A stretch of 64,000 nt of DNA from Fulvivirga ulvae (lineage in GTDB: Bacteria > Bacteroidota > Bacteroidia > Cytophagales > Cyclobacteriaceae): contig NZ_CP089981.1 in assembly GCF_021389975.1 (NCBI RefSeq), positions 2,567,501-2,631,500 on the forward strand, written 5' to 3'. A model generated the notes under the pieces. It saw only the letters and a list, made by a program, of their open reading frames with translations. It made no database searches and was not told where the DNA came from. Positions 1 through 7,876 of the stretch are shown here, one piece after another. The stretch's first letter is position 1. Each line of letters starts with the position of its first letter. Both the position numbers and the translations under genes were made by a program.

Positions 1-1
1 T

Positions 2-190
2 GGAGACTACTTCCTGTTCTTCAGCCCGGTGTTTAATATTGCAGACTCATCTATTTTTATAGGTGTTGTACTGATCCTTATCCTTCAAAAGAAGTTTTTT
101 AAGGATAAGGATAACGAAAACACCATTACCGATTCTCCTCAGGAGGGGGATCATTCGGATAAAGAGAGCAAAGAGGTTATTGTTTCTTAA
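2..190 (+). CDS. lspA: Signal peptidase II (lipoprotein), C-terminal part
   Basis: The window opens inside this gene. The readable 62 residues begin GDYFLFFSPVFNIADSSIF, which contains the conserved F-N-x-A-D-S motif holding one of the two catalytic aspartates of signal peptidase II. A last hydrophobic segment (IGVVLILIL) follows, then a charged cytoplasmic tail. The enzyme cuts the signal peptide from prolipoproteins in the inner membrane, and many lipoproteins in this window would be substrates. The stop codon lies 14 bases inside the convergent nadR-like gene. The tail of about 30 polar residues after the last membrane segment is long for LspA but is usual in Bacteroidota. Confidence 0.85.
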   Translation, partial: GDYFLFFSPVFNIADSSIFIGVVLILILQKKFFKDKDNENTITDSPQEGDHSDKESKEVIVS

Positions 191-749
191 TACAGCCTGC
201 CGGAGGGGTAAGGATGTTATCTATGGCTTTAATCGCCATTTGCTTTCTTTCAGGCCATTCACCTTTAATTTCTACAAATGGAACCTTAAGTTCCTGAAGC
301 GTGCTCTTGAAAAGATCATAGAAATAGCTTCTAAGGTGAGGATTTTCCCTCTGACGATCCTCCTCCCAGGGAAGGTCGATATATGTTAAAAGGTAGAGGT
401 CATACCGGCGGGTCTCTATTGCATGTAGTATTTCCTGATGGCAGAAACCGTATTTGAATTCTGACCATATTTTAATAACGATAAGATCAGTATCACAAAT
501 GAGCAGGTCTTTGGCTTTAAGTACTAATCGGTCTTCATTTGCCAATTGGCCCTGAGCAATTGCAAGCAGGTCATCGGCCTCATATGGGCGATTCAGGTCA
601 TCGATATACCGTCTGGCATACTCCTTTACCCAGCAGGTGCTATAGTGCTCAGCCAGTTTTGAAGATAACGTTGACTTACCCGTACATTCGGGTCCAATTA
701 CCACTACCTTTTTTACAGACTTGTCTGTACTCTCATCGTCTTTCTCCAT
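177..749 (-). CDS. nadR: NadR-type ribosylnicotinamide kinase domain protein
   Basis: A 190-residue P-loop protein with Walker A GPECTGKST near residue 19, followed by KEYARRYI, which matches the kinase half of NadR. It would phosphorylate nicotinamide riboside to NMN in the cytoplasm. The adenylyltransferase and DNA-binding parts of enterobacterial NadR are absent, so this is a stand-alone kinase form. The start overlaps the 3' end of pnuC by 37 bases. The pair transporter plus kinase makes a coherent NAD salvage unit, since phosphorylation traps the imported riboside. The 3' end overlaps lspA on the opposite strand. Confidence 0.85.
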   Translation of the reverse strand: MEKDDESTDKSVKKVVVIGPECTGKSTLSSKLAEHYSTCWVKEYARRYIDDLNRPYEADDLLAIAQGQLANEDRLVLKAKDLLICDTDLIVIKIWSEFKYGFCHQEILHAIETRRYDLYLLTYIDLPWEEDRQRENPHLRSYFYDLFKSTLQELKVPFVEIKGEWPERKQMAIKAIDNILTPPAGCIKKQ

Positions 750-1369
750 GCCAGATATCCTGAAACCGCTAAACCTATATATACCAAATACAATATTGAA
801 TAAAAATGTATGCCTTTATAATAATAAACACCTGTAGCCAATACATCAACCACAAACCAAAAATGCCAGTTTTCAATCTTCTTTCTTGCGGTAAGCCACA
901 TACCAGCCAAGCTCAGCATAGTGGTAGCACTATCCCAGTATGGAAGTGAGGCATCCGTGAAACTTTCCAGAAGAAAACCCATAAGAAAGATACCCATAGC
1001 TGAAATAAGTATCAACGCAGTCAATACACCTGAAGAGGCATGTGTGACAGGCACTTCCTTAGCTTGGGATTGATCCGGAGCAGCATCTAAAGGGGATTCA
1101 CGGTCAGGTGATTTTTTTCCTCTGACCCAATACCACCAACCATAAATGTTAAGCACTAAAAAGAAGATATGCAGTGCGAAATCAGCATAGAGTTTTTCTC
1201 TCCAGAATACTACAAGCGACACCAGCACATAAATTATTCCGGATGGCCACGTGAGTATATTTTCTTTGATCAGGAATATTACAGCCAGCAAACCAAAGAT
1301 CAACCCCGTTGCTTCGTAGGGATCCATTGAAGTGATGTATTCTATGGTTTGCTGCAGTATACTTTCCAT
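713..1369 (-). CDS. pnuC: Nicotinamide riboside transporter PnuC
   Basis: A 218-residue membrane protein with about seven hydrophobic segments. It has the tryptophan- and tyrosine-rich PnuC signatures LTWPSGIIYVLVSLVVFWREKLYAD and LNIYGWWYWVRG near residues 40-85, and WHFWFVVDVLATGVYYYKG near residue 165. PnuC proteins carry nicotinamide riboside, or thiamine in PnuT variants, across the inner membrane by facilitated diffusion. The overlapping nadR-like kinase points to nicotinamide riboside as substrate. A charged insert after the WWYW motif (residues about 88-110) is longer than usual. No riboswitch was recognised upstream. Confidence 0.88.
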   Translation of the reverse strand: MESILQQTIEYITSMDPYEATGLIFGLLAVIFLIKENILTWPSGIIYVLVSLVVFWREKLYADFALHIFFLVLNIYGWWYWVRGKKSPDRESPLDAAPDQSQAKEVPVTHASSGVLTALILISAMGIFLMGFLLESFTDASLPYWDSATTMLSLAGMWLTARKKIENWHFWFVVDVLATGVYYYKGIHFYSILYLVYIGLAVSGYLAWRKTMRVQTSL

Positions 1370-1450
1370 AATAGCGGAAGCGGCAAATATATCTTTTTTA
1401 TTTATTATTTTAGCAGCAGTCTGACTGGCAATAATTTTAACCTGATTGAT

Positions 1451-2845
1451 GTGAATAGAAGAAAAGCTATCAGAGGCATAGGAATAGGTGCTTCAGCCGG
1501 TTTGTTTTTGCCCTCGTTCCTTACCTCATGTAAAGATGACGAAGACCCTAAGCCTGCCATTAACTATGATGGTACGGTGATAGTGATAGGTGCCGGGGCA
1601 GCCGGGCTCTATACGGCGGATTTACTCGTAAGCCAGGGAATTGATGTAGTTATACTTGAAGCGGGAGACAGAATTGGCGGAAGGGTCAAGTCAGTCAGGT
1701 CATTTGCGGATTTCCCTGTAGAGCTTGGTGCGGACGTTTTAAGGAGTCAGGACTCTCTTTTTCTTCAACGTATACAAGATTTAAATTTAAATACGGTTCA
1801 GGTGGGTACAGGCCGGGAGAATATCTTTTTCTTCAATGGTCAGACAGTGCCAGCCTCTGACTTGCAAAACCACACGGACTTTGTGGCAGCTCAGAATTTT
1901 GTCAATAATATACCAGCCTATAGCGGAGATGACAAAACAATTCTCCAGGCAGCTCAGGATGCAGGGCTCGATTCATCTGTTTATAGATTCATTGAAGGCC
2001 AGGTAGCAGACCCGATTGGATCAGATATAGGTAAGGTTGGTATCAATGGAGTCAAAAGCTCACTCAATTTACCTACAAATGGTAAGTCGATAGCTCTGGC
2101 TAATAATCCCATAGAGGACATATTCTTTTCTGTTTTTAACCACCTGATTGAACGCGTTCAGTTAAATACTAATGTTACATCAATTGATTATAGTGGTGAA
2201 GAGGTTACCGTACAAACAAATAACGGTAGCTTTTCGGGAAGTAAAGTTGTAATGACAGTACCCGTTTCCATTTTGAAAAGCGAAAGGATATCTTTTGTGC
2301 CGTCGTTACCGGATTCAAAAGCAGAGGCTCTGAGCCGAATTGGTATGGATGCAGCCATCAAGATATTCATCAAGTTCAATAAAAACTTCTGGGGACAAAA
2401 CACATTAATGATATACGGAGGGGATCTGGTGCCGGTATATACCAGCATAGGTCAGGAGCTTAGTGTAAGTAACCGGACACTGATGATAGAGGCATTCGGT
2501 CAGGATGCCGATGCATTGAGGGTGTTGAATGATGAGGATTTGAAATCAGCTATTCTGAATGATCTGGATAATTTATTTGAAGGAAAGGCAAGTTTGAACA
2601 ATGATATCAGTGAATTGATAAAAATGGACTGGACCAGTGATGAAAATATTCAAGGAGGGTATTCTTACCCCCTTATCGGAGGTTCGGATGAGGACCGGAT
2701 AACTTTGGCGCAAGACATAAACGCCAGGGTGTATTTTGCCGGAGAAGCTACAAGTGTGAAATACGGTACACTGGATGGAGCATTCGACTCCGGTGCAGTT
2801 ACAGCTCAAAGTATTATAACCCATATTCAGGAAGAGCAATCGTAA
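1451..2845 (+). CDS. Flavin amine oxidase, Tat-type lipoprotein
   Basis: A 464-residue FAD-dependent oxidoreductase of the monoamine oxidase family. I chose the GTG at 1451 because it begins NRRKAIRGIGIGAS, a twin-arginine leader, followed by the lipobox FLTSC. The protein should therefore be exported folded and anchored as a lipoprotein. The Rossmann motif VIVIGAGAAGLYTADLL, the acidic ribose-binding residue in ILEAGDRIGGR, and the C-terminal FAD motif VYFAGEATSVKYGTLDGA are all present. The substrate is unknown; bacterial relatives oxidise polyamines, amino acids or aromatic amines. It is divergent from pnuC, with a 36-base gap to the next lipoprotein gene. Confidence 0.82.
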   Translation: MNRRKAIRGIGIGASAGLFLPSFLTSCKDDEDPKPAINYDGTVIVIGAGAAGLYTADLLVSQGIDVVILEAGDRIGGRVKSVRSFADFPVELGADVLRSQDSLFLQRIQDLNLNTVQVGTGRENIFFFNGQTVPASDLQNHTDFVAAQNFVNNIPAYSGDDKTILQAAQDAGLDSSVYRFIEGQVADPIGSDIGKVGINGVKSSLNLPTNGKSIALANNPIEDIFFSVFNHLIERVQLNTNVTSIDYSGEEVTVQTNNGSFSGSKVVMTVPVSILKSERISFVPSLPDSKAEALSRIGMDAAIKIFIKFNKNFWGQNTLMIYGGDLVPVYTSIGQELSVSNRTLMIEAFGQDADALRVLNDEDLKSAILNDLDNLFEGKASLNNDISELIKMDWTSDENIQGGYSYPLIGGSDEDRITLAQDINARVYFAGEATSVKYGTLDGAFDSGAVTAQSIITHIQEEQS

Positions 2846-2880
2846 TAAGAATACAGGCATAAACTTTGAATTTTATAAAC

Positions 2881-3627
2881 ATGAACAAATCAATCTATTT
2901 ATTCTTTTTTATTCTTTTGTTGAGTGCAGCAGCCTGTGATCAGCAGGGAAAAGAAACTAAAAGTGGGAAAAAGAAAAAGGAGGGATTGGTGCAACAATAT
3001 CGTGCAGATGGTTCTTTGAAAACGGAGATAAACTTTAAGAGAGGCAAGAAGAACGGGCTGGCAAAAAGCTACTACAAAAATGGCAAGTTACGCCAGCAGA
3101 TTACATATGTAAATAATATAAAACATGGAGATGTTACTACCTACTACGAAAATGGGAAACCTTATCAGGTTACACCATACAACAATGGTAAGATCCATGG
3201 TATTCGCAAAAAGTATCGTATGGATGGGAGACTGGCCGCTGAAGTACCTTATAATAAAGGTGTGGTTTGTAAAGGGCTAAAGGAATACCTGCTAAACGGA
3301 GATGTTAAAAAGAATTATCCTAAAATAGTGGTTACGGAAATTAATAACCTGATCAAATCCAATGAATTTATACTTAGGATTTCCATTTCAGATAACTCCA
3401 GAAAAGTAACATACTATCTGGGTGATCTGGATAGTAATGGATGTATTATGGAAGGAACTATGAAAGTTGAACCACAGAGACCCGGAGTACTTGACCTTAA
3501 GTACAATATTGGTCCGGGTATGTTTACAATGGATAAACTTAACATCATTGCTGTAGTTGAGACTAAACTCGGTAATCCCTTTGTGCTGGAGAAGAAGTAT
3601 AATCTTGCTATAGAAAACAGGGGATAA
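2881..3627 (+). CDS. MORN/YwqK-type repeat lipoprotein
   Basis: The ATG at 2881 gives a signal peptide ending in lipobox SAAAC. From about residue 40 to 130 there are four or five copies of a roughly 23-residue repeat of the type Y-x-x-N-G-K-x-x-x-x-x-x-x-N-x-x-x-H-G, the MORN_2 pattern of the YwqK family. The last 110 residues form a different, beta-rich region that I do not recognise. Such proteins are common secreted or lipoprotein products in Bacteroidota and their role is unproved; the automatic label antitoxin for this family is not supported here, as no toxin partner is adjacent. It is convergent with the next gene, 7 bases apart. Confidence 0.65.
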   Translation: MNKSIYLFFFILLLSAAACDQQGKETKSGKKKKEGLVQQYRADGSLKTEINFKRGKKNGLAKSYYKNGKLRQQITYVNNIKHGDVTTYYENGKPYQVTPYNNGKIHGIRKKYRMDGRLAAEVPYNKGVVCKGLKEYLLNGDVKKNYPKIVVTEINNLIKSNEFILRISISDNSRKVTYYLGDLDSNGCIMEGTMKVEPQRPGVLDLKYNIGPGMFTMDKLNIIAVVETKLGNPFVLEKKYNLAIENRG

Positions 3628-3634
3628 TCGGCTC

Positions 3635-5182
3635 CTACTTAATCATTTTTTGCCTCATAAGCAGCTCATAATTGCCAGGAGCATATTCAAGGCCTTTGGA
3701 TATAAGGCCAACTGCTTTGGCTGTATAACCTTTTCTGAAATAATAGATGGCAGCTAGTGAGTAAACCCGGCCAATATTCGTTGCATCAATATTGAGCTCA
3801 GGTGAATAATTCTCTTCAAATAAAGACCTGTATTTTGACGCTTCGTTGATTTTCTGCAAATCATAAGACTGGCCACACTGTATGAGATAAGAGCTTACCA
3901 GCATACTCTTAAATACATTATTGCTCATAAGTTGAGGGTGCATTTGACCATAGCTTTCGAGTCTTTCAATAATCAGGCTGTTATTACTTTCAAACCTCAG
4001 GCTCTGAGCAATCGTAGATACCATAGCGTTGTTTATTTCAAGGTTTTCCGGCTTTAACTCATAAGCCTGATTAAAAAAAGCAAGAGCTTCGTTATATTTT
4101 CCCTGATTATAGAGTATCCGTCCCCTTTCATAGTTATAAAGATAACCAATAGCGTGTTTCAATTCTTTATCATGTAATAAGGATGCCAGGTGCTTATAAT
4201 ATTTTTCGTATGTGATAGCATCCCCTTTATTGATCAGGTAGATATTATTGATTCGGCTGAACTCGCCCAATATCATATCATACGAAATACCATAATCGCT
4301 ATACCTGGCCAGTTTAGCAAGATTTGTTACGTCCTTAGGATTACTGTAATCGGACTTCTGAACTACATCGATATTCACGGCGGTCAGTAGTGTAACCACC
4401 CTGTTGGCTGGATAAAAGAAATAGGCCTTTTCGAGTAGTTGGAAAGCCTTTTCGTAATCTTCTTGTTCGAGAGCATATAAAGCATGATTAGTATATTGTA
4501 TTCCAACTAGTTCTTTTAAGGTAATATCCGGATCAGAAAAGTAATATTCGTCAAAAAGCTGAGTTACTGACTTGTTTTTGGCCTCTTCAGCACTTATAAG
4601 CTTGGCTTGGGTCATTTGTTTTACAAATGCTTCCTTATATCGGTCACTTGAGACAATAAAGCCTCCGTCAGGATCGGTGGATTCCACCAATATTTTTTCA
4701 GATCCGGGGTAAGCAACAAGGTATACATGCGTCGGCTTTTCTTTTATAATGTACGGAACATCAAGCTCAGAGAAGACAATACCATACAGAGCAGAAGCGG
4801 AGACACAATTATAATAGCCCTTGGAAAAAATACTGCTAAAGTCATTTTGAATTTCATACTTGGTCAAAAACAGCTCATGTACATCTTCATACAAAGCCTT
4901 GATCTTTTTATCTGCTCTCTTTTTGTTCAGTTTATCAAGATCAATATTATTGATCTTTGACTTATAGATAGTATGATATTGTTCAAAAGTACTATTTGTC
5001 ATATCCGGATTGGCAGCCAAAAACAAAGCAAGATAGTTTCGTTTGCCCTGGTTGAAATATTCCTTAAATGCAAGAGCCTCAAAATCAGAGCTAAAACTTA
5101 TGTCATTAAAATATACCAGGGAATCCTGACTAACAGCGGGTGTAGCTATTGTGAACAGCAAAAAATAAAATAACTTCTTCAT
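3635..5182 (-). CDS. TPR protein with transglutaminase-like Cys-His-Asp region
   Basis: The ATG at 5182 gives a clean signal peptide (KKLFYFLLFTIATPAVSQ). Residues about 75-180 resemble a transglutaminase-like fold: a cysteine in YYNCVSASALYG (residue 126), a histidine in KPTHVYLVAY (152) and an aspartate in ESTDPDGG (170) could form the catalytic triad. The second half contains tetratricopeptide-like helices, best seen at GKYNEALAFFNQAYELKPEN and GYTAKAVGLISKGLEYAPGN. The protein is likely periplasmic, with either a peptidase-like or a binding role. The exact family is not recognised. A 230-base gene-free gap separates it from rlpA upstream; I see no clear signal in that gap. Confidence 0.6.
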   Translation of the reverse strand: MKKLFYFLLFTIATPAVSQDSLVYFNDISFSSDFEALAFKEYFNQGKRNYLALFLAANPDMTNSTFEQYHTIYKSKINNIDLDKLNKKRADKKIKALYEDVHELFLTKYEIQNDFSSIFSKGYYNCVSASALYGIVFSELDVPYIIKEKPTHVYLVAYPGSEKILVESTDPDGGFIVSSDRYKEAFVKQMTQAKLISAEEAKNKSVTQLFDEYYFSDPDITLKELVGIQYTNHALYALEQEDYEKAFQLLEKAYFFYPANRVVTLLTAVNIDVVQKSDYSNPKDVTNLAKLARYSDYGISYDMILGEFSRINNIYLINKGDAITYEKYYKHLASLLHDKELKHAIGYLYNYERGRILYNQGKYNEALAFFNQAYELKPENLEINNAMVSTIAQSLRFESNNSLIIERLESYGQMHPQLMSNNVFKSMLVSSYLIQCGQSYDLQKINEASKYRSLFEENYSPELNIDATNIGRVYSLAAIYYFRKGYTAKAVGLISKGLEYAPGNYELLMRQKMIK

Positions 5183-5411
5183 CTCTTTTGTACTCAACCT
5201 AAATAAGCTAATTAAAGTTTAATATTAAAATCCAGGACAGAGGTTTTATTATTTTGGAAAGAAAGTTGGATTAGGGCCTGGTTGGGGCGATACAAAAGAA
5301 ACCCTATGGACAGATAATTCATATCAGGCTTTCTTGTAAGTATTCAGGCCGTTATCACACTTTCTTAAATACATGACAGAAGCTCCTGGCTTATGTTAAA
5401 CCTGCATCCAG

Positions 5412-6086
5412 TTAGAATAATGAATAATCAATAATAAAACTGCCAGGATGTCTTTTTTGAACTTTCTTCTTAAATGCTTCAGCTTCGTCCCTCTTATGGA
5501 AATGGCCTATTATCAACGAGTATATTTTTGCGCCATCTACCATTCTTTGTTTTATGGTTACCTCCCTGGCATATGCAGGTTTCAGATTTGTTGCAGTATT
5601 CATGAGGTTTTCCATATCTCTATAACTGCCAATTTGAACTCCAAACCCACTTCTTTCGACAGTATCCATCTTCAGACCATAGTATTTGACATTTTCAGGT
5701 AGACTTACAACATCTGGCTCTATGTTTTCAACTTTAGCATCTTCTACACTTACAATCTCTATTTTGACATCTGCAGTACCCTGACGGATAAAATTAAGTT
5801 TCTGAGCAGCAGATTTTGAAAGGTCAATCACCCTGCCTTTAACAAAGGGGCCGCGGTCATTTATGCGAACTGTTACAGACTTATTATTGTCAAGATTCGT
5901 AACTTTTACACTGGTGCCAAATGGGAGTGTGCGATGTGCAGCAGTAAGCTTGGTGTGCCTGTACTTTTCTCCGCTTGCAGTAGAGCGACCTTCAAATTTG
6001 TCAGCATAAAAAGATGCCTTTCCGTGTTCTTCCTGAGCATATAGGAAAGATTGTAGGCAAAAAATAAAAAGTAAAACTAACCTCAT
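5412..6086 (-). CDS. rlpA: RlpA-like septal ring lytic transglycosylase with SPOR domain
   Basis: The ATG at 6086 is chosen because it starts the signal peptide MRLVLLFIFCLQSFLYAQ. Residues about 22-110 form the double-psi beta-barrel of RlpA, with GKASFYADKFEGRSTASGE, the histidine in KLTAAHRTLPFGT, and VRINDRGPFVKGRVIDLSK. The C-terminal 70 residues (GFGVQIGSYRDMENL onward) are a SPOR domain, which binds denuded peptidoglycan at the division septum. The enzyme cleaves glycan strands lacking stem peptides in the periplasm. Length and domain order are normal for Bacteroidota. It is divergent from guaB. Confidence 0.85.
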   Translation of the reverse strand: MRLVLLFIFCLQSFLYAQEEHGKASFYADKFEGRSTASGEKYRHTKLTAAHRTLPFGTSVKVTNLDNNKSVTVRINDRGPFVKGRVIDLSKSAAQKLNFIRQGTADVKIEIVSVEDAKVENIEPDVVSLPENVKYYGLKMDTVERSGFGVQIGSYRDMENLMNTATNLKPAYAREVTIKQRMVDGAKIYSLIIGHFHKRDEAEAFKKKVQKRHPGSFIIDYSLF

Positions 6087-6188
6087 GCGATAAAAAATTT
6101 GTGTTAAACTAGAAGCATTTATCGAGATGCACAATTTCAGGGCTAAATTTATTCTAATAGTTTCGTTTTTTATATTAGTGAATCTCCG

Positions 6189-6196
6189 TAGTTTTG
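6189..6196 (+). promoter_or_regulatory. Bacteroidota-type -7 box upstream of guaB
   Basis: TAGTTTTG matches the Bacteroidota -7 consensus TAnnTTTG exactly and lies 31 bases before the guaB ATG. A clear TTTG -33 box is not visible at the usual spacing; the nearest T-rich block is at 6161-6170. The call rests on the -7 match and its position. Confidence 0.5.
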
Positions 6197-6226
6197 TCCG
6201 GCAAATAACATAAACGCTTATTTGCT

Positions 6227-7696
6227 ATGTCCCTAGACAATTCCAAATTTATTTTTGAGGCACTTACTTATGATGACGTGCTTCTTCAGCCAGGTTATTC
6301 TGAAGTACTTCCAAGAGATACCGACACTTCTACATACTTAACCAAAAATATTCGATTAAATATACCCTTGGTATCCGCAGCAATGGATACAGTAACGGAA
6401 GCAGAGCTGGCCATAGCCATGGCCCTGGAAGGCGGCCTTGGGTTTATTCATAAGAATATGTCTAAGGAGGCTCAGGCTCAGCAGGTTAGAAAAGTTAAGA
6501 GATCACAGAGCGGTATGATACTGGATCCTATTACACTTAATATCAACTCCAATGTTCAGGATGCAGAACATATAATGCGAGAGTATAAAATCGGAGGTAT
6601 CCCGGTGATAGATGAAAACAAAAGGCTTATCGGAATTATCACTAACCGCGATCTGAGGTTTCATAAGAATATGAGTACTCCTGTGAGCGAGATCATGACC
6701 AAAAATGATCTTATCACTGCAGAAGAAAATATAGGACTTGAAAAAGCCGAAGATATACTTCAGAAACATAAAATTGAAAAACTGCCAATAGTTAATAAGG
6801 ATGGAATCCTGACAGGTTTAATTACTTATAAGGATATTTTGAAAAAGAGAAACAAACCAAATGCCTGTAAGGATGAATACGGCAGGTTGCGGGTAGGTGC
6901 AGCTGTTGGGGTAACGCCTGATATTCTTGAAAGAATTGAAGGGTTGAAAGTAGCAGGTGTCGATGTAATTAGTATAGATACTGCTCATGGCCACTCCAAA
7001 GGTGTGATAGATGCATGCAAAAAGGTAAAGAATGCATATCCTGAACTCGATCTGATAGTGGGTAATATAGCAACAGGAGAGGCAGCTAAAGCTTTGGTGA
7101 AAGCAGGGGCAGATGCAATAAAAGTAGGTGTGGGTCCAGGTAGTATATGCACTACAAGAATAATAGCAGGAGTAGGGGTACCACAACTTTCTGCGGTTTA
7201 CGAATCGTCTAAAGCTATAAAGGGAAGTGGCATACCAGTGATTGCAGATGGAGGTATTCGTTTTTCAGGAGATGTAGTAAAAGCCCTGGCAGGTGGTGCT
7301 AGCAGCGTAATGATTGGCTCGTTACTGGCAGGTACTGAAGAGGCTCCGGGAGAAGTTATCATTTATGAAGGAAGGAAATTCAAGTCATACCGGGGAATGG
7401 GCTCAGTTGAAGCTATGGAAGAAGGCTCAAAAGACCGGTACTTCCAGGATGCAGAAGATGACATTAAGAAACTAGTCCCGGAAGGTATTGTTGGCCGTGT
7501 TCCTTATAAAGGTCTGGTATCAGAAGTACTTTATCAACTTATAGGCGGACTGAAAGCGGGCATGGGCTACTGTGGTACCGCTACAATCAATAAACTTCAG
7601 GATGCTAAATTTGTAAAAATTACTGCTGCCGGGGTACAGGAGAGCCACCCCCATGACATATTTATTACCCGCGAAGCTCCTAACTATAGCAGATAA
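6227..7696 (+). CDS. guaB: Inosine-5'-monophosphate dehydrogenase
   Basis: A 489-residue full-length enzyme that oxidises IMP to XMP with NAD, the committed step of guanine nucleotide synthesis. The N-terminal motif TYDDVLLQPGYS, two CBS domains at about residues 95-205 (LIGIITNRDLRF, LTGLITYKDILK), the catalytic loop GPGSICTTRI near residue 300, and the flap region YRGMGSVEAM are all present. The CBS pair binds purine nucleotides and tunes activity. It stands alone, divergent from rlpA and followed by strong inverted repeats. Confidence 0.95.
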   Translation: MSLDNSKFIFEALTYDDVLLQPGYSEVLPRDTDTSTYLTKNIRLNIPLVSAAMDTVTEAELAIAMALEGGLGFIHKNMSKEAQAQQVRKVKRSQSGMILDPITLNINSNVQDAEHIMREYKIGGIPVIDENKRLIGIITNRDLRFHKNMSTPVSEIMTKNDLITAEENIGLEKAEDILQKHKIEKLPIVNKDGILTGLITYKDILKKRNKPNACKDEYGRLRVGAAVGVTPDILERIEGLKVAGVDVISIDTAHGHSKGVIDACKKVKNAYPELDLIVGNIATGEAAKALVKAGADAIKVGVGPGSICTTRIIAGVGVPQLSAVYESSKAIKGSGIPVIADGGIRFSGDVVKALAGGASSVMIGSLLAGTEEAPGEVIIYEGRKFKSYRGMGSVEAMEEGSKDRYFQDAEDDIKKLVPEGIVGRVPYKGLVSEVLYQLIGGLKAGMGYCGTATINKLQDAKFVKITAAGVQESHPHDIFITREAPNYSR

Positions 7697-7757
7697 TTTT
7701 TGCTGCTTCTTTGCGGTAAATAGCTTAAAATTTCATATATTTCGTAGATATACCCTC

Positions 7758-7789
7758 GTCAAAGCAAAGGAAAAATTCTTTGCTTTGAC
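7758..7789 (+). terminator. Perfect 12-bp hairpin downstream of guaB
   Basis: The arm GTCAAAGCAAAG (7758-7769) is repeated as its exact reverse complement at 7778-7789, with an 8-base loop. It begins 62 bases after the guaB stop. Only a short T run follows (CGTTTGG), so it is a plausible but not textbook intrinsic terminator. It could also be an mRNA-stabilising 3' stem. Confidence 0.5.
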
Positions 7790-7791
7790 CG

Positions 7792-7820
7792 TTTGGTAAT
7801 ACTGTAAAGGAGTTACCAAA
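7792..7820. repeat. 8-bp inverted repeat directly after the guaB hairpin
   Basis: TTTGGTAA (7792-7799) and TTACCAAA (7813-7820) are exact reverse complements around a 13-base spacer. The element starts two bases after the preceding hairpin and ends 56 bases before the next start codon. It could be an operator for the surface-protein gene or a second stem of the guaB 3' end. Confidence 0.4.
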
Positions 7821-7876
7821 TGATTGGTTTTTGTATTTAACTAATAGTCAACCTTTTATCTACATATCCCCATAAA

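Noticed and set aside
2881..3627. Antitoxin of a toxin-antitoxin pair
   Set aside because: The YwqK/MORN family is often so labelled, but this protein is a lipoprotein with no adjacent toxin gene.
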